From contig NC_035438.2 of NCBI RefSeq assembly GCF_002127325.2, forward strand, positions 89,652,385 to 89,716,384: DNA of 64,000 nt, written 5' to 3'. Both the position numbers and the translations under genes were made by a program. Origin of the DNA: Helianthus annuus. Lineage: Eukaryota; Streptophyta; Magnoliopsida; Asterales; Asteraceae. Of this stretch, positions 21,134-32,969 are shown piece by piece. The first letter of the stretch is position 1, and every line of letters starts with the position of its first letter. The notes under the pieces were generated by a model. The model saw only the letters and a program-made list of their open reading frames with translations. It had not been told where the DNA came from and did not search any database.

Positions 21134-22714
21134 ATGGACTCGCCCGGTACAGGCGACTCAGACACCACCGGACCTAGACCTATAGTATCTGATGAACTAG
21201 CATCTTCAGAGCACGAGGTGCACACGTCAGACGTTTCTAGCACTGACGAGGATGACTTCCAGCCCTTCGCGCTACCTGACGGGGCTGATGAGCTCGCCGA
21301 TGGCCCTCCTGTTGAGTACCTACCGTTAGTGGAGATTCCTGCTCCCATACCCTTAGCTGTTTACCCTGCCTACGATTTACTTCTTGACGCCGAGGCTGAC
21401 GGCGATATTGAGCTGTATGACGATGATCTCCTAGAGGACGATGAGGAGGGCGAGGCCCTCATAGCCGACGGAGGACTTTTACTGCTTGCAGATGCTCCAG
21501 CTGCGGAGTCACCTGCACACTCACCTGCTCCAGACTCCTTCGAGTCTGTGGCCTCCGCACCTTCCCACACTCTGAGCGCACAACACTTTTCACATGGTTC
21601 AGATCCTGATCAGGCATCCTCTGTTGCCCCTATACCTAGCTTTGCTTTCGACCACGAGGATGTGGAGGATTTCGATCCTATCTTTCCCCCGGGATTCGAC
21701 CAGGATCAAGATATAGAGTTTATACCGATGGATCAGCCTGTGGAGGATCCAGTCGACCCAGCTGACCCAGTGGATCCCATCGACCCCGAGTTTGACTTTG
21801 AGATGGCTTTTGATGATCCCGAGCCTGTCGTGGCCCCTGAGCTGGCAGCCGCTCTAGACCCTGTGCTCGAGCATGACCCCGTTCATGTTGGCATGCCTAT
21901 TGAGCCTGTGTTTGCTGACCCACCTGTAGATGATCACCCTGTGGATGCTCCGTTGTTGGAGGGCGATCATGTCTTTGCTGCTGATCATGTTGATCACCCA
22001 CTTATTGCTGATGCACCCGTTCACCCTCTTGTTGCTCCCCCACCTGATCCCGTTCCATTAGAGCCCGAGCATGCACTGTTCGCGACACACATGGATCCAC
22101 CAGATGAGCACGCACAGCACGGGTGGATTCCTGCTGATGATGATGTTCCACCTTTTCCCCCTTATATCACTGATGCTCGACACGTTGATTTCTCTTTTCC
22201 ATTTCCTCAGTTTACACCTCCAGCGCGACCTGGAGAGGGTTCCTCGGCCCATCCCTTTGGGCATGTGCCGACATCAGTTCCCTTCATGCCACAGTTTCCA
22301 CCTGTTTTACCCCCTGTTTCTCTATATCATGCGGCACCTTTTGATCCAGCCAGGGAGCCGTTTCTCTGGTCGTCACCACCTGTCATGCCACCGACTGACC
22401 CCTACCATCCCTTCCATGTGGGGCACACTATTGAGGACGTTTTGATGTCTTTTGTTTTTCAGCACGAGGCACACACACAACGCATTCAGGAGCTCGAGAG
22501 AGCTCAGCCGCCGCCGTGTCAGTGCCAGGGTCAGACCCACTTTCCTTTGCAGCCTTCTCAACCTGTACCCCCAGATTATGCTGCACGCCTCTTTGCACTA
22601 GAGCAGCAGGTTGCTTCTTTCATTCGTACTCAGAGAGCCATGGAGGAGGACTGGCTCCAGTTGCGTCGTTTGTTTTACACTCACTTTCCCCCTCCTCCAC
22701 CGCCATCCGTATAG
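21134..22714 (+). CDS. E4 accessory ORF1: acidic, proline-rich 526-residue protein of unknown function
   Basis: An uninterrupted frame from ATG 21134 to the stop at 22712-22714, upstream of and separate from gag-pol. The amino-terminal two-thirds is rich in Asp, Glu, Pro, Ala and Val, with an acidic run (DDDLLEDDEEGE, near residues 96-107) and DP-type repeats such as DPVDPADPVDPIDP (near residues 209-222). The middle is Pro/Phe/His-rich. The last 90 residues contain two short amphipathic, coiled-coil-like stretches (QRIQELERA and FALEQQVASF...EEDWLQLRR) and end in a polyproline run. There is no signal peptide, clear membrane segment, zinc knuckle or enzyme motif. I recall similar ORFs in gypsy elements of the sunflower family, usually annotated only as part of a polyprotein. 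It could be a gag-like or transcription-interacting accessory protein; its function is unknown. Intact length in a decaying neighbourhood suggests it was translated until recently. Confidence 0.7.
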   Translation: MDSPGTGDSDTTGPRPIVSDELASSEHEVHTSDVSSTDEDDFQPFALPDGADELADGPPVEYLPLVEIPAPIPLAVYPAYDLLLDAEADGDIELYDDDLLEDDEEGEALIADGGLLLLADAPAAESPAHSPAPDSFESVASAPSHTLSAQHFSHGSDPDQASSVAPIPSFAFDHEDVEDFDPIFPPGFDQDQDIEFIPMDQPVEDPVDPADPVDPIDPEFDFEMAFDDPEPVVAPELAAALDPVLEHDPVHVGMPIEPVFADPPVDDHPVDAPLLEGDHVFAADHVDHPLIADAPVHPLVAPPPDPVPLEPEHALFATHMDPPDEHAQHGWIPADDDVPPFPPYITDARHVDFSFPFPQFTPPARPGEGSSAHPFGHVPTSVPFMPQFPPVLPPVSLYHAAPFDPAREPFLWSSPPVMPPTDPYHPFHVGHTIEDVLMSFVFQHEAHTQRIQELERAQPPPCQCQGQTHFPLQPSQPVPPDYAARLFALEQQVASFIRTQRAMEEDWLQLRRLFYTHFPPPPPPSV

Positions 22715-23144
22715 AGCTCATCAGTACCGTTTGGGCAGACGTTGGTGAGAAGACCGCGATTGCTTTTGACTGCACAACATTTTTGGAGACTACTTTCTGA
22801 TTATGACTTTTGTTGATTTTGTACATGGGATGTAGTGACACTGATTTGATATAGTTTTTGGACAGGGGTGATGTAGCCCCTAGTTGATTGATGTTGTATG
22901 ACACTGTGATGTACTGATACACTTACTATGTGGTCTCGATATATGGTAATCGCAGTATTCTCATCATATTTGATGCTTGATTGATTATTTATGTTTGATG
23001 ACATGGGATGTTGTGTGAATGATAATTGTGATAAGAGATGGTATGTGAATGATATACTGATAACATGAGATGTTATGTACTATTACTATTATTATATACG
23101 TGCGCTTTACTATGGCCTGACCGACGTAAACACATCCTTAGAAG
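22715..23144 (+). other. E4 spacer between ORF1 and gag-pol
   Basis: A 430-bp AT-rich stretch without protein signature, full of short repeats of GATG/TGAT words. How gag-pol is translated downstream of ORF1 (splicing, internal initiation or a separate transcript) cannot be told. No convincing promoter is visible. Confidence 0.6.
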
Positions 23145-26100
23145 ATGCCGCCGAGACGTCAAGAACCGCAAATGCCTACCAATCAGGCAGAACTCCAGCA
23201 AATCATCGCTGCTGCCATCGCACAATACGCCGCCTATCAAGGAGGGATTAGTGGAAGCAACTCTGGCAACACTGGCAACAACAACAACCCACCTCATGGG
23301 TGCACCTACAAGCAGTTTCTAGACTGCAAGCCGGTCAACTTTGATGGCATAGGAGGTGCTGTCGCCTTTGTTCATTGGGCTGAGAAAACTGAATCTGTTC
23401 TTCGCATGAGCAAATGCGCACTAGATCAGCAAGTCACCTATATCTCTGTGCTATTCTTGGATGGAGCCCTATCTTGGTGGAATTTGCAAGTACAGACACT
23501 TAGTGAGGCTGCTGCCTACGCGCTGACCTGGACAGAACTGAAGGAACTTATGCGCAAAAAGTACTGTTCCCGGGCTGAAATCCAAAGATTGGAGACAGAG
23601 TTCTGGCATTTAAAGATGGAAGGTCCAAAGATCGCAGAATATGTTAAGAGGTTTCATGACTTATCACATGTGGTACCCTACATGGTCACTCCAGAATTCA
23701 AAAGGATTGAACGTTTTATTTGGGGATTAGCTCCTCAAATCATAAGCATGGTGACCTCCTCCAAGCCTGCGACTATTACTGAGGCGATTGATTTGAGCGT
23801 GGCTCTCACAGAGGAAGCTATTCGCCTGAACAAGTTTGATGAAGCTGAGCCAAAGAAGAAAGAGACTCATGTGGAGTCATCAGGAGGTAACAAGCGGAAG
23901 TTTTCGAACTTCAAGCAAGGCACTAGCGGTGTGGTTAAGAAAGGGGAATCAAGCACGCCAGCTCAGGTTACAGCTGGTAGTAGGAAGAAAGGAAAAGGAT
24001 ACATGGGCACCCAGCCCAAGTGTAATACCTGCCAGCGCCACCATTCTGGCCGTTGTGGTTTGAAAGTTTGTGAAGCTTGTGGAAAGACTGGCCACTTGAA
24101 GGATTCATGTTGGGCCATAGCTGGCCAGAGGGGCCAGGGAGGATTCGGAAACAGAAACACCAACCAGGGCGGAAATGGAAATCGCCCACAAGGGAACAAT
24201 GGAGGTGATGGGAATAGAGTCAACAATGCTAATCAAGCGGGCGCGGTGAACCGTAACCAGAGGAATAATCAAGCTGGAAATGCTGGTGGAAATGGGCAAA
24301 GATCCGGATGCTTCAACTGTGGTGATCTTGGGCATTACAAGAGGAACTGCCCGGAGTTAAATCAAGCCCGTGGTAGAGTATTTAACCTTGAAGCAAGGGA
24401 AGCACACCAGGACCCCAATGTTGTCACTGGTACGTTCCCTGTAAACCAACGCTATGTATCCGTTTTATTTGATACTGGCGCCGATTATAGCTTCGTATCA
24501 TTAGAGTTTAAGAATATGCTTGGTTTTGCCGCTAGTAAGTTAGACATTCCGTACTCGATCGAATTGGCGAATGGAAAGCTGGTAGAAGCCAATGAAGTTA
24601 TCAGAGGTTGTGTGATCGAATTGGGAGAGCGTGAGTTTGCTCTGGATCTACTACCAGTCAAGTTGGGAAGCTTCGACGTGGTGGTAGGAATGGATTGGTT
24701 ATCAGGCAACAAGGCTGAGATAGTTTGTCACGAAAAGGTAGTTCGTATCCCAACCGAAGATGGTGAAACAATTGTGGTTCACGGAGAGAAGCGTGATACA
24801 CCGTTAAGGATTATCAGTTGCTTGAAAGCACGAAAATGTTTACAGAAGGGATGTGCTGCCTTTCTGGCACACATTGTAGATAAGAAAGCTGAAGAACCAA
24901 AGATCGAAGACATCCCTGTCGTGAGGGAATATCCAGAAGTCTTCCCAGAGGACTTGCCTGGATTACCACCTCAGAGGCAAGTGGAGTTTCGCATCGACTT
25001 AGTTCCAGGCGCTGCACCTGTGGCTAAGGCACCCTATAGACTTGCCCCGTCTGAGATGCAAGAACTGTCGACACAACTTCAAGAGTTGTTAGACAAGGGA
25101 TTTATCCGACCAAGCTTCTCGCCTTGGGGAGCTCCGGTCATATTTGTCAAGAAGAAGGACGGTAGTTTCCGTATGTGCATTGATTACAGAGAGTTGAACA
25201 AGCTGACGATCAAGAATAGATACCCTCTGCCAAGGATTGATGATCTGTTTGACCAACTGCAAGGTTCAAGCTTTTATTCAAAGATCGATCTTCGATCTGG
25301 ATACCATCAGTTAAGGATACAAGAGGAGAGTATCCCGAAGACCGCCTTCAGAACTCGATATGGACACTACGAGTTTCTAGTCATGCCGTTTGGGTTAACA
25401 AACGCACCTGCAGTCTTTATGGATTTGATGAATAGAGTTTGCAAGCCGTACTTGGATAAGTTCGTGATTGTGTTCATCGACGACATTTTGATTTATTCAA
25501 AGACGAAAACTGAGCACGAACAGCACCTAAGAGCAATTTTGGAGCTGCTGAAGAAAGAACAGATGTATGCCAAGTTCTCTAAGTGCGAGTTTTGGCTACG
25601 AGAAGTCCAGTTCCTTGGGCACGTGGTAAACGAAGATGGAATCCACGTGGATCCAACCAAGATCGAAGCGATCAAGAATTGGGAAACGCCAAAGACGCCA
25701 ACCGAGATTCGACAATTCTTGGGTCTGGCTGGCTATTATCGAAGGTTCATTGAGAACTTTTCAAAGATCGCTCAACCATTGACGCTCCTCACGCAGAAGG
25801 ATAAGAAGTTTGATTGGGGAATCAAACAAGAAGAAGCGTTCCAGATATTGAAGGATAAGCTCTGCAACGCGCCAATCTTAGCACTACTAGAAGGTACGGA
25901 AGACTTTGTGGTATACTGTGACGCCTCACGTCAAGGATTGGGTTGTGTGTTGATGCAACGCCAAAAGGTTATTGCTTACGCGTCACGCCAGCTGAAAGTG
26001 CATGAAAAGAACTATACCACACACGATTTGGAACTAGGCGCAGTAATTTTTGCTTTAAAGATCTGGAGACACTACCTTTATGGTACAAAGTGCACAATCT

Positions 26101-27761
26101 TCACAGATCACAAGAGCCTCCAACACATATTCAACCAGAAGGAGTTGAATATGAGGCAGAGACGATGGGTAGAGTTGTTGAATGACTACGACTGCGAGAT
26201 AAAGTATCACCCAGGGAAGGCGAATGTGGTCGCCGATGCCCTAAGTCGAAAGGAGAGGATCAAGCCCATAAGGGTTAGGGCTTTGGAAATTATAATTCAG
26301 ACCGATCTTTCCTTGTGCATTCGTGCCGCGCAGAAAGAAGCTCTCAAGGAAGGGAACCTTGAGGAAGAATATCTCCGTGCGATGGAGAAGCTATTGGTAC
26401 CAAACAGGGAAGGAACGTTATGTTTTGAGAAAAGGATTTGGGTTCCTCTGTTTGGTGGTTTAAGGAAGGTTATTTTCGATGAAGCTCACAAATCGCGGTA
26501 CTCTATCCACCCTGGAGCGGATAAGATGTACCAGGACCTCAAGGATTATTATTGGTGGCCTAGGATGAAAGGCGATGTGGCTGTCTATGCGAGAAAGTGT
26601 TTAACATGCGCTAAGGTTAAAGCGGAATTCCAGAAGCCTTTAGGACTTCTGCAACAACCGGAAATTCCCAAGTGGAAATGGGAACAAATCTCCATGGATT
26701 TTGTTACAAAGCTGCCAAGAACGCCAAAAGGCCATGACACTATTTGGGTAATAGTGGATCGATTGACGAAGTCAGCACACTTCTTACCCATCAGAGAGAA
26801 AGATAATACGAGCAAGTTGGCCGAAATTTACATGAGAGAAATTGTTACACGCCATGGAGTACCTCTCTCGATCATCTCTGATAGAGAAGGAAGGTTCGCA
26901 TCGAGGATTTGGCAATCCTTCCAAGAAGCTTTTGGCTCTCAATTGAACATGAGCACCGCATTTCACCCGCAGACCGACGGTCAAAGCGAACGAACGATAC
27001 AGACTTTGGAAGACATGCTGAGAGCGTGTGTTATGGATTTGGGCGGTAGCTGGGATAAGCATTTGCCTTTGGTTGAATTTTCATACAACAACAGCTACCA
27101 CGCCAGTATTGGTGCTGCACCATTCGAAGCTTTATATGGCCGCAAGTGCAGGTCACCGCTCTGTTGGTCTGACGCAGGTGATAGACAGTTGGTTGGTCCT
27201 GATGTGGTCCAGGAAACCACAGATAAGATTGCACAGATCCGAGATCGCATCAGTGCGGCTCGTGACCGTCAGAAAGCCTACGCGGATCGAAAAAGGAAAC
27301 CACTAGAGTTTGAGGTAGGAGATATGGTTTTGTTGAAGGTATCACCCTGGAAGGGTGTGGCACGCTTTGGGAAGCGTGGAAAGTTGAACCCGCGGTATAT
27401 TGGCCCGTTCAGAATTCTGGAAAGAATTGGGTCCGTAGCATACAAGTTGGATCTACCTGCCGAATTAAATGGTGTTCACGATACGTTCCACGTATCAAAT
27501 TTGAGGAAGAGTCCAACGCAAGATACCGTTGTCATTCCTACCGACGAAATTCATGTAGACGACACGCTCCACTTCGTTGAAGAACCTGTTGAGGTTACGG
27601 ATTGGAAAGTGAACAAGACCCGCAAGAGTAGTGTCAAGCTCGTCAAGGTTCGTTGGAATGCCAGACATGGTCCTGAATACACCTGGGAACGTGAGGACCG
27701 AATGAAAGAAAAGTACCCCCACTTATTTCCCAAGAACCCTGCGACTAGAAGCAGAACTTAA
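23145..27761 (+). CDS. E4 Gag-Pol polyprotein, intact, chromovirus type (1538 residues)
   Basis: A single open frame from MPPRRQEP. Gag capsid core: about residues 50-230 ([30 protein letters not shown]). Zinc knuckles: C309-C322 and C389-C402. Aspartic protease: FDTGAD with catalytic D443. Reverse transcriptase: about 625-860 with [14 protein letters not shown] and catalytic D779-D780 in FIDDILIYS. RNase H: starts near VVYCDAS (D926). Integrase: zinc-binding H1115, H1122, C1152, C1155, then D1185, D1246 and E1282. D1246 and E1282 are separated by exactly 35 residues (DD35E). Chromodomain-like tail: about 1478-1530 ([17 protein letters not shown]). All catalytic residues checked are present and there is no frameshift between gag and pol, as expected for single-ORF plant gypsy elements. 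The ATG chosen is the first in frame, giving the basic start MPPRR seen in related gags. Confidence 0.95.
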   Translation: MPPRRQEPQMPTNQAELQQIIAAAIAQYAAYQGGISGSNSGNTGNNNNPPHGCTYKQFLDCKPVNFDGIGGAVAFVHWAEKTESVLRMSKCALDQQVTYISVLFLDGALSWWNLQVQTLSEAAAYALTWTELKELMRKKYCSRAEIQRLETEFWHLKMEGPKIAEYVKRFHDLSHVVPYMVTPEFKRIERFIWGLAPQIISMVTSSKPATITEAIDLSVALTEEAIRLNKFDEAEPKKKETHVESSGGNKRKFSNFKQGTSGVVKKGESSTPAQVTAGSRKKGKGYMGTQPKCNTCQRHHSGRCGLKVCEACGKTGHLKDSCWAIAGQRGQGGFGNRNTNQGGNGNRPQGNNGGDGNRVNNANQAGAVNRNQRNNQAGNAGGNGQRSGCFNCGDLGHYKRNCPELNQARGRVFNLEAREAHQDPNVVTGTFPVNQRYVSVLFDTGADYSFVSLEFKNMLGFAASKLDIPYSIELANGKLVEANEVIRGCVIELGEREFALDLLPVKLGSFDVVVGMDWLSGNKAEIVCHEKVVRIPTEDGETIVVHGEKRDTPLRIISCLKARKCLQKGCAAFLAHIVDKKAEEPKIEDIPVVREYPEVFPEDLPGLPPQRQVEFRIDLVPGAAPVAKAPYRLAPSEMQELSTQLQELLDKGFIRPSFSPWGAPVIFVKKKDGSFRMCIDYRELNKLTIKNRYPLPRIDDLFDQLQGSSFYSKIDLRSGYHQLRIQEESIPKTAFRTRYGHYEFLVMPFGLTNAPAVFMDLMNRVCKPYLDKFVIVFIDDILIYSKTKTEHEQHLRAILELLKKEQMYAKFSKCEFWLREVQFLGHVVNEDGIHVDPTKIEAIKNWETPKTPTEIRQFLGLAGYYRRFIENFSKIAQPLTLLTQKDKKFDWGIKQEEAFQILKDKLCNAPILALLEGTEDFVVYCDASRQGLGCVLMQRQKVIAYASRQLKVHEKNYTTHDLELGAVIFALKIWRHYLYGTKCTIFTDHKSLQHIFNQKELNMRQRRWVELLNDYDCEIKYHPGKANVVADALSRKERIKPIRVRALEIIIQTDLSLCIRAAQKEALKEGNLEEEYLRAMEKLLVPNREGTLCFEKRIWVPLFGGLRKVIFDEAHKSRYSIHPGADKMYQDLKDYYWWPRMKGDVAVYARKCLTCAKVKAEFQKPLGLLQQPEIPKWKWEQISMDFVTKLPRTPKGHDTIWVIVDRLTKSAHFLPIREKDNTSKLAEIYMREIVTRHGVPLSIISDREGRFASRIWQSFQEAFGSQLNMSTAFHPQTDGQSERTIQTLEDMLRACVMDLGGSWDKHLPLVEFSYNNSYHASIGAAPFEALYGRKCRSPLCWSDAGDRQLVGPDVVQETTDKIAQIRDRISAARDRQKAYADRKRKPLEFEVGDMVLLKVSPWKGVARFGKRGKLNPRYIGPFRILERIGSVAYKLDLPAELNGVHDTFHVSNLRKSPTQDTVVIPTDEIHVDDTLHFVEEPVEVTDWKVNKTRKSSVKLVKVRWNARHGPEYTWEREDRMKEKYPHLFPKNPATRSRT

Positions 27762-27796
27762 AATTTCGGGACGAAATTTTTCTAACGTGGGGAGAA
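27762..27796 (+). other. E4 3'-end dyad and polypurine tract
   Basis: The dyad AATTTCGGGACGAAATT (27762-27778) starts one base after the gag-pol stop codon. The purine tract ACGTGGGGAGAA directly precedes the 3' LTR and would prime plus-strand DNA synthesis. The dyad itself is non-coding here. Confidence 0.85.
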
Positions 27797-30700
27797 TGTG
27801 ACAACCCTCACTAAACCAGGTATCCGTACGACTTAATTAATAATTACTGTGCTTGACTGAAATTGTGGATGAACTGCTACTTGACTGTTGATACTTGTAT
27901 ATTCCTGCATCATACTTCACATACCGTTACTACATTATTTACATACTAAACTCTAGTGACAAATATGATGCACAAAAGCACAGTAGCACTATGAACGGAT
28001 AACCTATTGAACATGCTGATAAAGCCAGCATCAGGCAAATATTGCCTCTAAGGCCTGTATGAGCCAGAAAGATTTTACTACACCCATAGTGAGTGTAGGG
28101 ATACCAGGGTTGTAGAACTGCGTCTCTAGGAATAAGATACAATGACAGGATGTGCCTAGGATATACACTAAGCACAAAACTCAGCACTTTAATTAACAAT
28201 TCAGCTTTTAGCTAACTAATAAAGTGCCAAAACATGAGAAAAATATTACTAGACACTTTCCAAAGTGTCGGGAATAAGTTGTGTCACTAAAAAGGGTATT
28301 AACGACACTTAAAAGCTTTGCTAAGCACTTTAACGGATTACTATCCAACCGAACAACCGGACTATACCCGGAACATGAAGATATTGTCATAAACATTATT
28401 GGTCTTTTTCTGAGCCAGTTAGGGTCCCTGAATACCCTAACACCCGCTATAAAACACAATGCACAACTAACCGGGTTAACTACTTAACTAAGTTAACCTA
28501 ACTAATAAGCTAACTAAATGGTTAGAATGGAACTAGAACCCCCCCCCCCCCTCACTAACCGGCCCCAACTAAGGGGGAACACACTTTGGTTTCTTTGATT
28601 ATTTTAATCAAAAATGTTTAATATCCTAAAGACATAAGAACCCTTGGACATTAACTCTAATTTTTGTCTATAAAACACTAAGCTTGCACATAAGAACATT
28701 CACATATCAACACACAACAAAACTCTTTCTCTTGCCCTCTAAGGCTTCGGTCGAACACACCCACACAAGCCACCACATTTTCGAGTTTAGCTCATCCAAT
28801 TCCAACATCATACAAGTGTCAAGGGTCACGCATAAGGAGTCTTGGTGCACTCGGAACTCGGAGGACCTCATTCTCTTGCTTTTATCCACCCTATTTGCGC
28901 TTAGATTCTTCCCTAGCCTCGAGCTAGTGGTATGTTACTTAAAACACCCTCTCGAACTATTTTAAAGTGGTTAATACGATGCGTAACGATTAAAACTCGA
29001 AATCATACAAGTTGATGCTTTAAAGTCTAGTAAAAACACAAATAAAGATGGTTAAAAGCTTATAAGTTGTGTAAATGTTGTAGTAATTGTTTTGTGTGGT
29101 TATTCGGACCCGATCTATGTTGTGGTAGCTCGGATCATCATTTAACCCGGGTTAGTCATGATCATGGATCATGACATAAGGTTGTTTTGAATGAAACAAG
29201 GGTTAAAAGGTGAAACTCTACCACACACGAATCATGAACTTGTGTAAAAGCGTTTTTACTTGTAAAATAGTGTTTAAAACTAGTAGATCTACGTATCTAC
29301 AAGTGGTATTTTCAAAGGACCGAGTGTCAAGAAAATCATGTTTTCTAAAGGCGGATCTTATGATAACTAAAATGATTTTTAGAACACACAAGTGTGTAAA
29401 CACTTGTGTAACGCAAAGTTTCGACAAAATAACTATTTTTGTAAAATTTACAAGAAGATGTAAAGACGGGATTTCTTTAAAAGCAAGGTTTTTACGAGAT
29501 CGGATTGCTTTATATAAAGATCCGCTAAAAGTAATGGGATTTACTTCATAATTTTAGAAAACTACAAGTTCATGTGATTTATGCGATTTACATATTTATT
29601 AACTAGTTTGTTGTGTTGAATATTGTTTTGATTGAATAAGAAATTGGTTGAATTGATTTGTAAAAGAAAATGATACGCTTGAAAGCGTGGCCACCTCCAG
29701 TTACAGAGGAAAATCTGGCGAAATTTTTCCAAAAACCTAACACTTAGAATTATTTTCACTATAAGTGCTAGAAATACTTTTCGACATTTTTCAAAATATA
29801 AGTTTCGCCACAACTTTATTTACAAAATATCGGAGGTGGGATTTTCACAAAATTAAACGTGATAAATATATATTTAGTAAATATATTTTTTCACAATGAC
29901 ACTTGTCAATTATTTTGTGAAATGTATAAATATTATTTTTAGGGTTAAAATAATATTATCAAACGCTAACGAATCCAAAATAATACGAACGCTTTCACGA
30001 TAATCATATAAGTTACACCGGTAATTACTATTACCACTCGATCGTTAAAACGTAACTTACGCATTTTACAGAAATAATTATGAACACGTATATTTGACAA
30101 AGTATTATTTTGGGAGAATTTTGTGAAGTAAAAATATAATATTTTTGAGAAAAATAATTATATTTGAAGTAAGAAATAAATATATATTAAGTGAGACTTA
30201 ATAATATATTTCGAACACACATGTATTAAATCCCCCATCCTTGGGAAGGAAAATAATTACCAAGTATGCACAAAATGTAAACACAAAATGGTTGTCTAAC
30301 TATTTCCCAAAACCTAAACATTAAAGCTAAGGCACGACCGTCCGTCTAATAGAGTTAGAACTTGTAGATCGTTGCACAACTGCTTGCTTTCGGAGACATA
30401 CTTGGTAGAGACGCACCATTGGGAGTTCATGTCCCCCTTTTCTCTTAACTGTTTTCAGTTTTCTAAACTGCGGGGGTGAAATACATGTTACTATGATTAT
30501 GAATTCTTTATACATGGTATGGTTAGCGTAAGGAGGTTTGTTACTTAGATCATGTGAATGGGTAGACAGAAACTTGCGGTCATTAATCCTCAGGGTAGGA
30601 CCGAGGGGCAGGAGCGATAGATCTATTTGGGTGTAGCGAGCCCAGTCCCAGGCCCAGCATAACGGACCTCGGGATGACTTTGTACCCGACGCATAAATCT

Positions 30701-31210
30701 GCTAGGTTTGAGCCTTCCTACTTGCATTTCACACATATCAATGGCCTTGCAAACCATTGGTGATCTCTTTTTCCTTATTTGCTACATACCAGGATTTTGA
30801 TAAATACAAAGGTTTATTTACTCACTTACACATGAACTCGCTCAACATTATTGTTGATTTTTCAACTTACATGTATTTCAGGGAATTAAAGGATCTGGCA
30901 CGGTATGGCACGTTTTCCCGCTGCACTATTTCCGAGGTCATCCGGGTTTAGGGAATGTGACTCTTTCCTGGACAAGTCACAGTCCTTAAACCGTGTTTGT
31001 GTTATGTTTAAGTTTGTAATGTTTGTTGAACAAGGTTATGGTCGTTAGGGTGTGTTCCCGTTAAAACAATGTTGTTGTTTTTGGATTTTAAAACATAATT
31101 GAATGGATGATCTTGCATGGTTTTTATTCATATAGCTTTGTTATGGTTAAGCTATGGTATTAAGAAGTCACACCAAATTAACCACGCTTCCGCAAAGCCA
31201 GGGTGTGACA
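27797..31210 (+). repeat. E4 3' LTR (3414 bp)
   Basis: Begins TGTGACAACCCTCAC after the purine tract and ends GGTGTGACA before the TGAAT duplication. It carries the same TATA box (28669-28675), the same poly-C run (near 28538, longer than in the 5' copy) and the same ORF shadows as the 5' LTR. Confidence 0.95.
28669..28675 (+). promoter_or_regulatory. TATA box of E4 3' LTR
   Basis: The counterpart of 18020-18026. It could drive read-through into the flanking E3 DNA. Confidence 0.5.
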
Positions 31211-31215
31211 TGAAT
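31211..31215. repeat. Target-site duplication of E4, right copy (TGAAT)
   Basis: Matches 17130-17134 and marks where E3 resumes. Confidence 0.95.
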
Positions 31216-32969
31216 GGCGATTTGATGCGATTCGATGTCAGTTGTCAAATTTTGTACAATTTGTTTTACATTTTATGTTTCAAGTGGGTCAAGAGTCTAG
31301 TTGTTTTCAAATTTCCTTTAAAATGGGTTTGCATTTTAGGGGGAGTAAGAAAATTTCAGCAAATCCAAAAACATTAGAAAATTTGAAAAATATAAAAACA
31401 TTATAAAATCAAAATGAGTTTTGTTGAGAAAAGAGGAAATGATAGTACATCAGTAGACTGTCACAACATGCTAAAGAAATGTAAAGATAAGAATGTGATA
31501 AACAATCTTACTACGGATGTGTCAGTAGGATTTTACACATTTAGTAAATTGTGACGAGATATAAACTTAAAAATTCAAACTTGCTTGTTCTGTGGGTTAA
31601 CAACTTCTTGGATATATAGGTAACCCCTGAAATCTTGTTTGAAAGGTCCCGTATTCTGAGATACTAGGTCTTTATGCTCAGTGATATCTGGGGTATTATC
31701 CCGGGACTTCTACTGTATGGAAGTACTGACCTAGTCCCCGGATAATGCTTTCTGCAAAAGCTTGAAACATAGCTTCGCCCTCAGCATGCTGATGAAACAA
31801 TAAAATTGATAGTCGCTGCTGTTGTAATCAAAAGATCCTCTAAAGGGGACACACCAAAAGTCGAAGCCGTCATCTCTCTGCGTATACGGAAGTATCGACC
31901 TGAGCTCTCACGACCCTCACATCTAACCCCTGACAGATATCATCTGTGGTATACTCACCTGTAAGACTGAATATTGCGATCTGGATACGGGCGTATATTC
32001 AAGTAGTAGGACACACGAATAAGTTCAAGAAACTAAATCATTAATATCTTATCTCGGATCAATTGAAATTTGTGTGAAAATTTAAGTGGACAAAAATAGT
32101 GACAATCTAGGTGAATTGTTTAGAGCTGAAAATGAAATCGAAGCTTAACGGTGTTGGTGATATGTCTCATAAACTGATATGATCCTCTTACAGGAACTCA
32201 CAAAAATATGTTTTTAAATATTTCATTTTTGCATTTCGTTTTGTTTCTTCAAGAGGTATTAGTTACTTTCTTTCAGAAAAATCCAAAAAGATTTTATGTG
32301 TGTTTTAGCATAAACTTTTGAAAAAGTCAAAAAGATTTTCGACAACTGATGTTGGAAAGCTGATTTTCAAAATTCCGAGTGCTAAACATGATGACATTGT
32401 TGTGAGGGGGAGTGTGTCTTAACTGTCAAAATATGATTTTTAAATCAACAAGAGGTTTATCATATGTATATGATCTGAGGGAGAGTGATTGTTGGTGCAT
32501 ATGTTTATGAGAGGGAGTCGTCTGATTATATCAGCGTGTTGGTGCATTCAAATTGTTAAATTTAGAAAATTTATTTCTGGGTAAAGAATGTGCAGGAATA
32601 GTCAGGTTTTGATCTTGGATCTAAAAGTATAGAGCCAGGTTACAATACCTGAGTACTCTGATTGAAGAAAGCCAAGTTTCGATCTTGAAAATTAAGGACC
32701 CTGCAGATAGAGCTTGAGCCACGTATCGATCCTGGAACATGAAAAGCCAGACAATGATCTTGATGCAGATGTTGCTGAAGAACAAAGGAATGCCAGCAAA
32801 TCGAGAGGGAGAGTCAGAAGATATTCAAGCAAATTGTTATAGGGGAGTCTGTTGATGAAGAGAGAGAGAGAGAGAGAGAGAAAAGCCCAGAGACTGATCA
32901 AGACTGAAGAAGTGAAGACACAACATTATCGTGACTCGATAGTCGACTCGTCAACATCTGAGGGAGAGT

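Larger units (their letters stand above)
17135..31210 (+). mobile_element. E4: nearly intact Ty3/gypsy element (14.1 kb)
   Basis: Complete structure: TSD, 3411-bp 5' LTR, PBS, structured leader, accessory ORF, full-length gag-pol, dyad and purine tract, 3414-bp 3' LTR, TSD. The integrase tail and gag place it in the chromovirus (probably Tekay) lineage. The two LTRs differ by scattered substitutions (roughly one to two percent by eye), a 15-bp segment present only in the 5' copy (near 17170) and an 18-bp segment present only in the 3' copy (near 30198). It is younger than E3, into which it inserted, but not brand new. Confidence 0.95.
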
